Part shown: positions 1 to 7,564 of the stretch, one piece after another
Position numbering within the stretch: position 1 is the first letter of the stretch
How the letters are laid out: each line of letters begins with the position of its first letter
From: Nocardia sp. CY41
Lineage (GTDB): Bacteria > Actinomycetota > Actinomycetes > Mycobacteriales > Mycobacteriaceae
NCBI RefSeq assembly: GCF_009829325.1
Contig: NZ_VUOS01000042.1
Span: 1 to 33,458, forward strand
Direction: 5' to 3'
DNA length: 33,458 bases
Position numbers and translations under genes: made by a program
Notes under the pieces: generated by a model
What the model was told of the DNA's origin: nothing
The model's input: the letters and a program-made list of their open reading frames with translations, nothing else
Databases searched by the model: none

Positions 1-2
1 AC

Positions 3-236
3 GACTATCCGCGCGTGTATGCCGACCTGCGGCAACGTCGTATCACCGGGCACATCCCGCGCCGCGGCACCCGCGACAAGGTGACAGGGCGATGGATCGT
101 CGAACAATCCCTGGCCCTGCTACACCACTACCGCCGCCTGGCCACCCGCTGGGAACGACGCACCGACATCCACCAAGGATTCCTCGACCTCGCCGCCGCC
201 CTCATCTGCTGGCGAAGACTCCGCAACCGAACCTGA
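3..236 (+). pseudogene. IS5-like transposase, C-terminal end (cut by window edge)
   Basis: The reading frame is open from the window start and encodes about 77 residues ending in a Trp/Arg-rich tail (LICWRRLRNRT). The composition and the HxxRRLATRWERR segment resemble the last part of DDE transposases of the IS5/IS4 type. The catalytic D, D and E would mostly lie upstream of the window, so the family is inferred from the tail alone. Its 3' end overlaps the end of the truncated HD gene on the other strand, which places the insertion sequence end at about 237-260. Whether the transposase is intact upstream cannot be seen. Confidence 0.6.
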
Positions 237-654
237 TAGGCGCTCTAAGCACATCCGTCGTCTCACCGGTTGGGGTCGTCGTGATATCCGCCCACCACAG
301 CGCGTCGCGGAGCGCTGTCTGCTCATCCGGCCAGCTGATCTCGATACTGCGGTTGCGTGCCTCGACACAAGCACACGAATGGTTGGCGACGAGAGCGCAC
401 AATCGCTCCGGCGCGCCCTCACGCCGCAGGAACTCGGCGCCATCAACCGGATGAAATCCGGTCTCACGGATCGACGGCGCGTAGCCGATGTCATGCAGCC
501 ACGCCGCAGCCAGCAATAGGTCGCCGTCGTCAACCACATCGACGGCCTGCTGAGCATGCCGAGCAACGCCTTGGACGTGCTGCCACCGACGAGACATGCC
601 GACGAGATTGTCCCGTGCTAGCTGCGCAGCCCACGCAACGAAGTCATCGGTCAT
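202..654 (-). pseudogene. HD-domain phosphohydrolase-like protein, 3' end lost to an insertion sequence
   Basis: The 150-residue product has an N-terminal metal-dependent HD domain: WQHVQGVARHA, then AAWLHDIGY (the His-Asp pair), then a downstream His in LVANHS. Such small HD proteins usually act on nucleotides or phosphate esters, but the substrate cannot be read here. The family-like sequence runs to WADITTTPTGE and then changes to residues encoded inside the IS end, stopping within the transposase frame. Homologues normally continue for several dozen residues, so this looks like an insertion-truncated gene. The start ATG at 654 has no clear Shine-Dalgarno sequence. The HD core is intact, so residual function is possible. 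Confidence 0.65.
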
Positions 655-719
655 ACAGGCAACCGTATCGCCTTGCCCCATGACCTGCAGTTGCCCCCGA
701 CTGCGCCGTCCGGACGGCC

Positions 720-1652
720 CTACAGTTTGTCGCCCAGCCGCGCCCGGCGGTGCGCTGCTTTCGCTCGACTGTCCGCGACCGCGGCGCCATAGCGGGACAA
801 CAGTTGACGCGATCGCCATCCGGCGAGCATCATGAGGTCCTGCTCCTGGCCGCCGCTGTCGAGCCAGGTATGCGCGAAGAAGTGACGGAGCTGATGAGGA
901 TGCAGACGTTCGATGCCGGCCGCGTCGCATCGCCGCTCGAGCATCTGGCGAATGCCGGAGTCGGTCATCACTCCGCGGTAACCGAGCCACAGAGCTGAAT
1001 TGTCGTTCTTCGCGCCCGGATGCTTCGCACGGACCCGGAGGTATCTCCGCAGCGCCGTTCGGGTCTTGTCGCCGAACGGGCACGTCCGCGGTCGACCGCC
1101 CTTGCCGATCACCAGCACTGTGTTCTCGTTGAAGTCGAGCGCGTCCACCTCGAGCGGGGCGAGTTCGCCGCACCGCATCCCCGTGTCGGCGAACAACCGG
1201 ATGATGGCGTTGTCCCGTCGGTCGGCGAAATCGGCACCATCGCACTCTGCGAGAAGAGCTTTCACCGCGTCCATGCTCGGCACGGGCACCTGCTGATCGG
1301 GGACCGCGGGCGGGCTCATCCTGTCGAACGGATTCGCGTCGATGATCTCTTCGGCCGCGAGGTATTTGAAGAACTGTTGCAGCGATCGGTACTGACCGCG
1401 CGCGTACTCCGGCGACAACGGCTCACCGGTGCGCCGATTGGGCCGCGTGAGCAGGTCCTCGATGTAACCACCGATGTGGGCGCGGGTGATGTCCGGCGCC
1501 GTGGTCGGCAGCTCACGCTCCTGAAGCTAGTCGGCGAAGTACCGGATCCGGGTGAGGTAGCCGTCGATGGTCTGCTTGCTCCGGTTCTTGCGACGCAGCT
1601 CCGTCGCGAAGTCCTCCGCAAGCTCTCTGATGTCGTCCAGATCCATCCCCAT
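720..1652 (-). pseudogene. Tyrosine recombinase/integrase interrupted by an amber codon
   Basis: Read through, the frame encodes about 310 residues with a SAM-like N-terminal domain followed by a tyrosine-recombinase catalytic domain. Visible catalytic features are Arg in DTGMRCGEL, Lys in GKGGRPR, HQLRHFFAHTW, GWRS and the Tyr in SRYG. The natural start is ATG 1652 (or 1646). Codon 42 is TAG (1527-1529), in the same frame and inside the N-terminal domain. Restart at an internal TTG (near 1418) would lose the core-binding domain. The gene lies about 100 bp from a tRNA 3' end, the usual place for a tRNA-targeting integrase. I infer a decayed integrase, although a sequencing error at one base would restore it. 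Confidence 0.75.
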
Positions 1653-1749
1653 GTCCGGATTCTACCGGCAAAATACATTGCTGTCGGAGCACTGTTCTGG
1701 ATCAACTCGGCTGTCGAGTTCGAACTTTCCGCAGCTCAGAGGCACTTTG

Positions 1750-1823
1750 TGGGGCGGGCGGGGCTCGAACCCGCGACCAATGGATTATGAGTCCACGGCT
1801 CTAACCGACTGAGCTACCGCCCC
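1750..1823 (-). tRNA. tRNA-Met (anticodon CAU)
   Basis: A 74-nt cloverleaf reads on the minus strand. The acceptor stem GGGGCGG pairs with CCGCCCC, UA stands at positions 8-9, the anticodon arm is GUGGA-CUCAUAA-UCCAU, the T arm contains GUUCGAG, and the discriminator is A. CCA is not encoded. Anticodon CAU means elongator Met or a lysidine-modified tRNA-Ile2. The overall sequence fits actinobacterial tRNA-Met better, but determinant analysis would settle this. An integrase relic begins about 100 bp beyond the 3' end. Confidence 0.9.
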
Positions 1824-1935
1824 GCGCCGCGGGGAACCGCAGGCGTTGGGGATGCTACCGGGTCCGGCGGGTCGGGGACCAGTCGGAGTCGATGGCCTAG
1901 GGTGGGTGGGTCGGAAACTTACTGGAGGGTCAGGT

Positions 1936-2385
1936 ATGGCCGGTCTGTTCACGAAGGTGCTGAAGGCGCATCAGTGGGTGTACGAGAACAGCGGTGGGCT
2001 GGTGGGGCATCGGCTGCTGCTGGGGAATCCGACGCTGCTGCTGCGAACGGTGGGGCGCAAGTCCGGCAAGGAGCGGACTTCGGCGCTGACCTACGCGCGC
2101 GACGGCGGGAACTATCTGGTGACGGCGTCCAACGGCGGGTCGCCGCGGCCGCCGGGGTGGCTGGCGAACCTGAAGGCGCGACCGGAGTGCGAGATCCAGG
2201 TCGGGCGGCGGAAACTGACGGTACGGGCCCGGGCGACGCTGCCGGATGATCCCGAGTACGCCCGGCGGTGGGCGCTCGTCGACAAGGTGAACAAGGGTCG
2301 CTACAGCGCCTATCAGAAGCTGACCAAGCGGCCCATCGCGGTCGTGGTGCTGACCCCGGCGGAGCGGGGTCAGCCCTCGCGATAG
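1936..2385 (+). CDS. Deazaflavin (F420)-dependent nitroreductase family protein (Ddn-like)
   Basis: The 149-residue product has the layout of the DUF385/Ddn split-beta-barrel family: an N-terminal amphipathic helix, the LLLRTVGRKSGKERTSAL segment typical of F420 phosphate binding, the GGSPRPPGWLANLKA loop and a C-terminal RPIAVVVLTP strand. Known members use F420H2 to reduce quinones or nitro compounds at the membrane. ATG 1936 is chosen because GGAGG lies just upstream (1924-1928), although the frame stays open further 5'. The last 16 bp overlap the convergent 53-residue gene. The substrate is unknown. Confidence 0.88.
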   Translation: MAGLFTKVLKAHQWVYENSGGLVGHRLLLGNPTLLLRTVGRKSGKERTSALTYARDGGNYLVTASNGGSPRPPGWLANLKARPECEIQVGRRKLTVRARATLPDDPEYARRWALVDKVNKGRYSAYQKLTKRPIAVVVLTPAERGQPSR

Positions 2386-2531
2386 TCCTCGTCCCAGTCG
2401 TCGTAGTCCTCGGCCTCGTCATGGTCGTCCCATGGCTCGGCTTCCTTCGGTGGCCGGCTGGCGAACTGCACGACAGCGACCACGAAGCCGAGGACCACGA
2501 TGACGATTGCGACGACGAGCAGAGTTTCCAC
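2370..2531 (-). CDS. Small single-pass membrane protein with acidic tail
   Basis: A 53-codon frame starts with GTG. It encodes one strongly hydrophobic helix (residues 3-23, rich in Val, Leu and Ile), a short basic/proline hinge (SRPPKE), then a very acidic and aromatic tail with repeated D/E, W and Y. The clean partition into membrane helix and acidic tail supports a real gene. Its 3' end overlaps the convergent Ddn-like gene by 16 bp. I do not recognise a family, and no partner is evident. Confidence 0.6.
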   Translation of the reverse strand: METLLVVAIVIVVLGFVVAVVQFASRPPKEAEPWDDHDEAEDYDDWDEDYREG

Positions 2532-2595
2532 CCCGGCACCCTAGCGCCGTGACCGGGACCGCGCACTACGTCAATTGTCCAGTTCGCCGCTTTAT

Positions 2596-3591
2596 TCACA
2601 CTGTTAACAAAGTGCGTCCTAACGCTGCCCGCGACTCGATGGCGGCATGTGCCCGATCGGCTTCGTCGAGCGGGAAGGTCTGGCCGACGACGACCTCCAA
2701 GCGCCCGGCGGCGACCTCGTCCTGGGCGCGCCGGGCCAGCGCCCGCCAATCGACGTCCGCGCCGGTGATGTCGAACAGCCCGTAGACGGTGACCCCGCGC
2801 GCCGCGGCGGCCTCCCGGTCCAGTGCGGCGAATTCGCCTGCGGCAGCGCCGTATCCGAGGAAACGCCCGCCATCCGCGACGACCGTGAGCGCGGCCTCTC
2901 CGAGTGCGCCGCCCGCACCGTCGAGCACCACGTGCGCGCCCGTTCCCCCGGTTGCGGCCCGCGCCTTCTCCGCCCAGTCGGGCGCGGAGTAATCGACCAC
3001 CGCGGTCGCGCCGAGTCGCTCGGCCAGTTCCAGCTTCTGCGCGCCGCGCGCGGCCGCGACCACGTGCGCGCCCGCCGCCCGGGCGAGCTGGATCAGCAGG
3101 ACGCCCAATCCGCCGGCCGCGGCGGTGATCAAGACCCACTCCCCCGGCTGGACAGCGGCGCGGTCGAACACGGCCAGCGCGGTCCTGCCGTCGTGGGTGA
3201 GCGCGACGGCCTGCGTTGCGGTCAGCCCGTCGGGCAAGGCCACCAGCGTGTCCGCCTTGGCCAGCGCTTTCTCCGCGTATCCGCCGATCGGCAAGCCTCC
3301 GCCGATGCCGCTGGCGGCAGTGGGCGTCGACACCCGCTTGCCCACCCAGGCGGGATCGACGTCGGGACCGACCGACGCCACCACCCCGGCGACCGCGCCG
3401 CCGGGCACGTAGGGCAGCTCGATCGCGAAGAAATCGGTTCCCCATCCCGACCGCAGCCGGGTGTCCAGGAACATCACGTCCGCGGCGGCCACATCGATGA
3501 CCACCTCCCCCGGTCCGGCCACCGGATCCGGTAGCTCGCGCACCACGAGCACTTCCGGTCCACCGAACTCACTGGCTTGCACAGCCCGCAT
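2596..3591 (-). CDS. Quinone oxidoreductase-like MDR family protein
   Basis: The 331-residue product is a zinc-independent medium-chain dehydrogenase/reductase of the quinone oxidoreductase type. It begins MRAVQASEFGGPEVL, has a GroES-like N-terminal domain, and then a Rossmann NADPH-binding domain with AAAGGLGVLLIQLARAAGA. It ends with the family-typical LDEADRAHAAIESRAALGRTLL helix and strand. The zinc-binding Cys set is absent, as expected for this branch. Such enzymes reduce quinones or conjugated carbonyls with NADPH. GAAGGA at 3598-3603 supports ATG 3591. It appears monocistronic. Confidence 0.9.
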   Translation of the reverse strand: MRAVQASEFGGPEVLVVRELPDPVAGPGEVVIDVAAADVMFLDTRLRSGWGTDFFAIELPYVPGGAVAGVVASVGPDVDPAWVGKRVSTPTAASGIGGGLPIGGYAEKALAKADTLVALPDGLTATQAVALTHDGRTALAVFDRAAVQPGEWVLITAAAGGLGVLLIQLARAAGAHVVAAARGAQKLELAERLGATAVVDYSAPDWAEKARAATGGTGAHVVLDGAGGALGEAALTVVADGGRFLGYGAAAGEFAALDREAAAARGVTVYGLFDITGADVDWRALARRAQDEVAAGRLEVVVGQTFPLDEADRAHAAIESRAALGRTLLTV

Positions 3592-3671
3592 GACACATCC
3601 TTCGTCGTTTCTTGCCGTTTCGGAAGAAGATCAGCATGAAACCTGAAGTCGTGTTGAGGTCAAATCCTGCG

Positions 3672-4091
3672 TCAGGAACCGCCGCCGCAGCTGGAGCTGC
3701 TACCCCCGCCACAGCTGGAACTGCTTCCCCCGCCGCAACTGGAACTGCTCCCCCCACCACAGCTGGAACTGCTTCCGCCACCGCAACTGCTACCGCTTCC
3801 GCCGCCGCAGCTACTGCCGTGGTGATGATGATCGTGATGGTGGTGCCCACCGCCACCGCTGTGCGGCTGGTCGAATCCGCCGAACAGACCGGCGCCGCCG
3901 GCCGCCCAGAACGGATCCGTGGAACCCCCCTCGTTGGATCCCCCGCTTCGGTAACCGCCCCACCCGCCATAGGGCGGCGGCGGCATGAACCGGTCACGCT
4001 GCGAGCGAATGATGACGACCACGACGATGATCGGGACCGCCACGAGGAGCAGCACCATCAACAGGACGAACAGAAGGATGAGTGCGCTCAT
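3672..4091 (-). CDS. Membrane-anchored protein with His cluster and Cys-Gly-Ser octapeptide repeats
   Basis: The 139-residue product has one hydrophobic helix (residues 3-29), a Pro/Gly-rich stretch, a histidine cluster (residues 83-91, eight His around one Asp) and six consecutive copies of an octapeptide of the form (G/S)SSCGGGS (residues 92-139). The gene end is therefore a 24-bp tandem repeat. Eight His and six evenly spaced Cys suggest metal binding or thiol chemistry, which is inference. The start at ATG 4091 sits directly before the helix; an ATG at 4112 is also in frame. It is divergent from the HxxDxxWH gene, only 43 bp away, so the two may share control. Confidence 0.75.
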   Translation of the reverse strand: MSALILLFVLLMVLLLVAVPIIVVVVIIRSQRDRFMPPPPYGGWGGYRSGGSNEGGSTDPFWAAGGAGLFGGFDQPHSGGGGHHHHDHHHHGSSCGGGSGSSCGGGSSSSCGGGSSSSCGGGSSSSCGGGSSSSCGGGS

Positions 4092-4134
4092 GTCAGAACG
4101 GTAGCGGCACATCGGCGCGCACGTACAGTGAACT

Positions 4135-4650
4135 GTGGTGAACTTCAGGTTCCGTCGATCCCCGGCGCGCGAGATCGACCTGACGGCCGTCCGCGCCGCC
4201 GTCGACGCGCTGGAACTGCCCGAAGCCGTTTACAAGACCTGTCCGTGGCAGCCGCGGGAATTGGTGGACACGGGTTTGCGGCAGTGGCTGCTGTGCTGCG
4301 GCGCCGCCATGCGTGACGATCGGGTGATCGGCATGCCGTCGCACGCGGTGGACGAGGCATGGCACGGGTTCATCCTCTGCACCAAGCGCTACGCCGATTT
4401 CTGCGCTACTGCCTACGGCCGCTTCCTGCATCACTTTCCAGAAGGCGACGGGCCGCCGAACCCGGCGCACGGGACCATGGCCGAGCAGCTCGGCCGCACC
4501 GTGGTGGCATGGTCGTTCGTGGCAGCGCCGGGCGAGGAATGCGTGCTCTGGGATCTGGATCGCCGGGTGGGCGTCGAGCACCCGTGGGGCATCGAGCGCG
4601 AGCGAGTCGAGGCCGTCGAGGCAGAACTCGCCCGCACCCTCGCCTCCTGA
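4135..4650 (+). CDS. Protein with HxxDxxWH motif (glycine-rich-domain-like)
   Basis: The soluble 171-residue product has the motif H70-AVD73-EAW76-H77 followed by a conserved-looking KRYADFC segment and HH at 99-100. This HxxDxxWH...Y arrangement resembles the so-called glycine-rich domain-containing proteins, whose function is not established. Translation begins with tandem GTG codons (4135 and 4138) without a visible Shine-Dalgarno, so a leaderless transcript is possible. It is divergent from the Cys-Gly-Ser protein and ends exactly one base before the convergent ephD-like gene. A functional pairing with the Cys-rich neighbour is inference from context. Confidence 0.7.
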   Translation: MVNFRFRRSPAREIDLTAVRAAVDALELPEAVYKTCPWQPRELVDTGLRQWLLCCGAAMRDDRVIGMPSHAVDEAWHGFILCTKRYADFCATAYGRFLHHFPEGDGPPNPAHGTMAEQLGRTVVAWSFVAAPGEECVLWDLDRRVGVEHPWGIERERVEAVEAELARTLAS

Positions 4651-6432
4651 TCAGGTCAGCTTCACCCGTGCCGCCAGGAATCGGACGACGCCCGGCGCCA
4701 GCCGCCCGAAGTGGTACTGCAAGTGGGCCTCCGGCGTCACCGGCACGATGCTGCGATTGCTCTCGACGGCCCGCACGATCCGCTCGGCCACCTTCTCCGG
4801 GCCGTAACGCCGCATCCGGTAGAGGTTGTCGTAGCGCTCCTGCTTGCGCTTCTCCTCCTCCGCGCCGACACCGGAGAACCGGGTGCGCCGCACGATATCG
4901 GTGTGCACGATGCCGGGGCAGATGGTGTGCACCGCAATGCCGCGTCCGGCCACTTCGGCTCGCAGACAGTCGGAGAACATGAACACCGCCGACTTGCTGG
5001 TGGAATAGGCGCTGAACCCCTGCTGCGGGCTGTAGGCCGCCATGCTGGAGAGATTCACGATGTGCCCGCCGAGGCCGCGTTCGGCCATGGCCGGGCCGAA
5101 CGCGCGACAACCGTTCACCACGCCCCCGAGGTTGATCCGCAGCACCCGGTCGAAGTCCTCCGCCGAGGTCTCGAAGAATCCACCGGCCTGACCGATCCCG
5201 GCGTTGTTGATCAGGATGTCCGGCACGCCGTGGGTACGCAGCACCGTCGCGGCGTGCTCCCGCATCGAGCCTTCGTCGGCGACATCGAGCGGATACGCGT
5301 GCGCCACACCGTGTTCGGCGGCGATCAGCTCGGCGGTCTCCTTCGCCGCCGCGACATCGATGTCGGAGACGACGACCTCGGCGCCACGACGGGCCAGGGC
5401 GAGCGCGGTCGCACGGCCGATTCCGCTGCCCGCGCCGGTGATGACCACCAGCTGGTCTTCGAACGGCCGAGCGGGGCGGCCCACTTCGGCGCGGCGCAGG
5501 GTCCGCGGCGCCGCCGCGCCCCCGAGCGTGTCGATCAGTTCGGTGGTCGCGGTGGCCAGCAGTTCCGGATGCGAGAACGGCATCCAGTGCCCGGCGGCCA
5601 CGTCCCGCCGCCACAACCGGTCGGTCCACTTGTGTGCGTCGTCGAATCCCGCGGGCCGCACGGCGACGTCACGTCCGGCGACGATCAGCTGCACCGGCAC
5701 CTCGGTGTGCCGCTCGCGCGGAGCGAGCATGCGTCGCACGATGTTCGCGCGGTAGATCAGCAACCCGTCGACGATGTCGGCGCGGAAGGTCGGGCCGAGG
5801 AGCACGTTGGACGGCGCGGTCTCGTTCATGATCGAGACGACCCGCCGCCAGATGCGTTCGGTCCCGACCAGGCCGAAGGTGGCGCGCGGCAGCCCGGGGG
5901 TCATGAAGAAGAAGGTGTATGCCGACGAGAGCAACTGGGTGAACGGCTGCCACACGTTGCGCGGCGTCGGGCGGGCCAGGCGGTCGCGTATCCACTTGCC
6001 GATGTGGTCCAGGTTCGGCCCCGAGACGGAGGTGAACGACGCGATCCGGTCGGCCGCGCGAGGCTCGCACACCGCTTCCCATACCTGCACCGAACCCCAG
6101 TCGTGGGCGAGCACGTGCACCGGCCGGTCGGGACTCACCGCGTCGGCGACGGCGTAGAAGTCCGCGGCCAGGCGATCGAGCCGGAAGTCGGCGGTGCGCC
6201 GGGTGCGGGTGGAGCGCCCGTGCCCGCGGGTGTCGTAGGCGACGACGTGGAACCGCTGGGCCAGCTTCGGCACCACCGCGTCCCAGAGGTGATGGGTGTC
6301 GGGCCAGCCGTGCACCAGCACCACGGTTTCCGCGGCCGGGTCACCGTATTCGTAGACGGCGAGCTCGAATCCGTCGCTGCGCACAGTTCGTTCGACCGCC
6401 GGGAGTTCGGCGATTTCGGTAGTGGTCATCAT
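4651..6432 (-). CDS. ephD: EphD-like epoxide hydrolase/SDR fusion
   Basis: The 593-residue product fuses two enzymes, the same layout and nearly the same length as mycobacterial EphD (about 592 residues), which acts on oxygenated mycolic acids. Residues 1-305 form an alpha/beta-hydrolase with the HGWPD oxyanion motif (41-45), nucleophile Asp111 in HDWGS, probable Asp255 and His282 in AGHWMPFSHP. Residues 326-593 form a short-chain dehydrogenase with TGAGSGIG (332-339), NNAG (409-412), a Ser in NLSS, and Tyr476/Lys480 in YSTSK. ATG 6432 follows a GGAG-type ribosome site; the frame stays open upstream but is not needed. It is last in the operon after the reductase (28-bp gap). Confidence 0.9.
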   Translation of the reverse strand: MMTTTEIAELPAVERTVRSDGFELAVYEYGDPAAETVVLVHGWPDTHHLWDAVVPKLAQRFHVVAYDTRGHGRSTRTRRTADFRLDRLAADFYAVADAVSPDRPVHVLAHDWGSVQVWEAVCEPRAADRIASFTSVSGPNLDHIGKWIRDRLARPTPRNVWQPFTQLLSSAYTFFFMTPGLPRATFGLVGTERIWRRVVSIMNETAPSNVLLGPTFRADIVDGLLIYRANIVRRMLAPRERHTEVPVQLIVAGRDVAVRPAGFDDAHKWTDRLWRRDVAAGHWMPFSHPELLATATTELIDTLGGAAAPRTLRRAEVGRPARPFEDQLVVITGAGSGIGRATALALARRGAEVVVSDIDVAAAKETAELIAAEHGVAHAYPLDVADEGSMREHAATVLRTHGVPDILINNAGIGQAGGFFETSAEDFDRVLRINLGGVVNGCRAFGPAMAERGLGGHIVNLSSMAAYSPQQGFSAYSTSKSAVFMFSDCLRAEVAGRGIAVHTICPGIVHTDIVRRTRFSGVGAEEEKRKQERYDNLYRMRRYGPEKVAERIVRAVESNRSIVPVTPEAHLQYHFGRLAPGVVRFLAARVKLT

Positions 6433-6460
6433 TCTCTCCTCGACCGGCTCGGCAGCCGGA

Positions 6461-7564
6461 TCACAGATCGAGCACGAGGCGTCCGCCGTCGGCGCGCGAG
6501 ACGCAGACGAGCATCCCGCCCGCCGAGCGTTCGGCATCGGTGAGGACGCTGTCGCGGTGGTCGGGTTCGCCGGCCAGCACCCGGACCTTGCACGTGCGGC
6601 AGAAACCCTGCCTGCACGAGTACGGGCGGTCGGGCCGGGAGGCGAGGACGGCGTCGAGCGCGGAACGATCCGCACCGACCTCGATAACCTCCCCGGTGGA
6701 AGCGAATTGGATCTCGAACGGCTTGCCGTTCACGATCGGCGGCGGCGAGAAGCGCTCCGAATGCAGTTCCACGTAGGGCATTTCGCGTACGGCGTCGGCG
6801 ATCACGGTGATCATCGGCACCGGGCCGCAGCAATAGACCGCCGTGTCCGGCCCGACGCCGGGCAGTAGGGCGCTCGCATCGGGGAGGCCGTGCTCGTCGT
6901 CGGTGCGCACGACGACGCGATCGCCGAATGCCGTGATTTCCGCGAGGAAGGGCAGCGTGTCCCGGCTGCGCCCGGTGTACACCATGGTCCATTCGATGCC
7001 CAGGCGGTGCGCCAGCCTGGCCATCGGCAGAATCGGCGTGATGCCGATGCCGCCGGCGACGAAATGCAGGCGTGCTGCCGGCGATCCATGGCCGGGCACG
7101 GCGAACGGGAAGGCGTTGCGCGGCCCGCGCGCCACGATCGGCGACCCCAACGGGAGCGCGTCGTGCACCTCCACGGAACCGCCGCCGCCTTCCGGGATCC
7201 GGCGCACTGCCACCCGGTAGGCGCGCACGTCGGCCGGGTCGCCACACAGCGAGTACTGCCGCAGGCGGCCGGACGGCAGCTCCAGGTCGAGGTGCGCGCC
7301 GGGGCGCCAAGGCGGCAGCGCGCGCCCGTCCGGGGCGGCCAGCCGCAGGCTGATCACGTCCTGGTCGTGCGCCTCGATCCGCCGGTCGGTGACCACGAGC
7401 GCCAGCCGCCGGTCGTCCACCCGGGAACGCGGCTCGCGCCGGTTGACCAGCGTGGTCCAGCGCAATCGCGCCGAGGCCACCGCGTCGAGCACCCGCACGG
7501 TGCGGTCGACCTCGCGCCTGCCGAACAGATCCGCGGGCAGGCGCTCGGGAACGTGCGACGTCAC
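6461..7564 (-). CDS. VanB-type ferredoxin reductase (FNR domain plus C-terminal 2Fe-2S)
   Basis: The 367-residue product has an FAD/FMN-binding barrel with RQYSLCGDP, an NAD-binding domain with FVAGGIGITPILPMA and YCCGPVPMI, and a C-terminal plant-type 2Fe-2S domain with CX4CX2CX28C (Cys 317, 322, 325, 354). This order matches phthalate/vanillate-type oxygenase reductases, which pass electrons from NAD(P)H to an oxygenase. The GTG start at 7564 overlaps the upstream stop codon (GTGA), so the gene is translationally coupled to the diiron protein. This supports, but does not prove, that the reductase serves that protein. Confidence 0.88.
   Translation of the reverse strand: MTSHVPERLPADLFGRREVDRTVRVLDAVASARLRWTTLVNRREPRSRVDDRRLALVVTDRRIEAHDQDVISLRLAAPDGRALPPWRPGAHLDLELPSGRLRQYSLCGDPADVRAYRVAVRRIPEGGGGSVEVHDALPLGSPIVARGPRNAFPFAVPGHGSPAARLHFVAGGIGITPILPMARLAHRLGIEWTMVYTGRSRDTLPFLAEITAFGDRVVVRTDDEHGLPDASALLPGVGPDTAVYCCGPVPMITVIADAVREMPYVELHSERFSPPPIVNGKPFEIQFASTGEVIEVGADRSALDAVLASRPDRPYSCRQGFCRTCKVRVLAGEPDHRDSVLTDAERSAGGMLVCVSRADGGRLVLDL

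Noticed and set aside
3672..3818. CRISPR or non-coding satellite repeat
   Set aside because: The units are 24 bp and in frame, encoding the Cys-Gly-Ser octapeptide, so this is a coding tandem repeat.
6433..6675. N-terminal extension of the EphD-like frame
   Set aside because: It overlaps the reductase coding region in another frame, while ATG 6432 has a ribosome site and gives the EphD family length.
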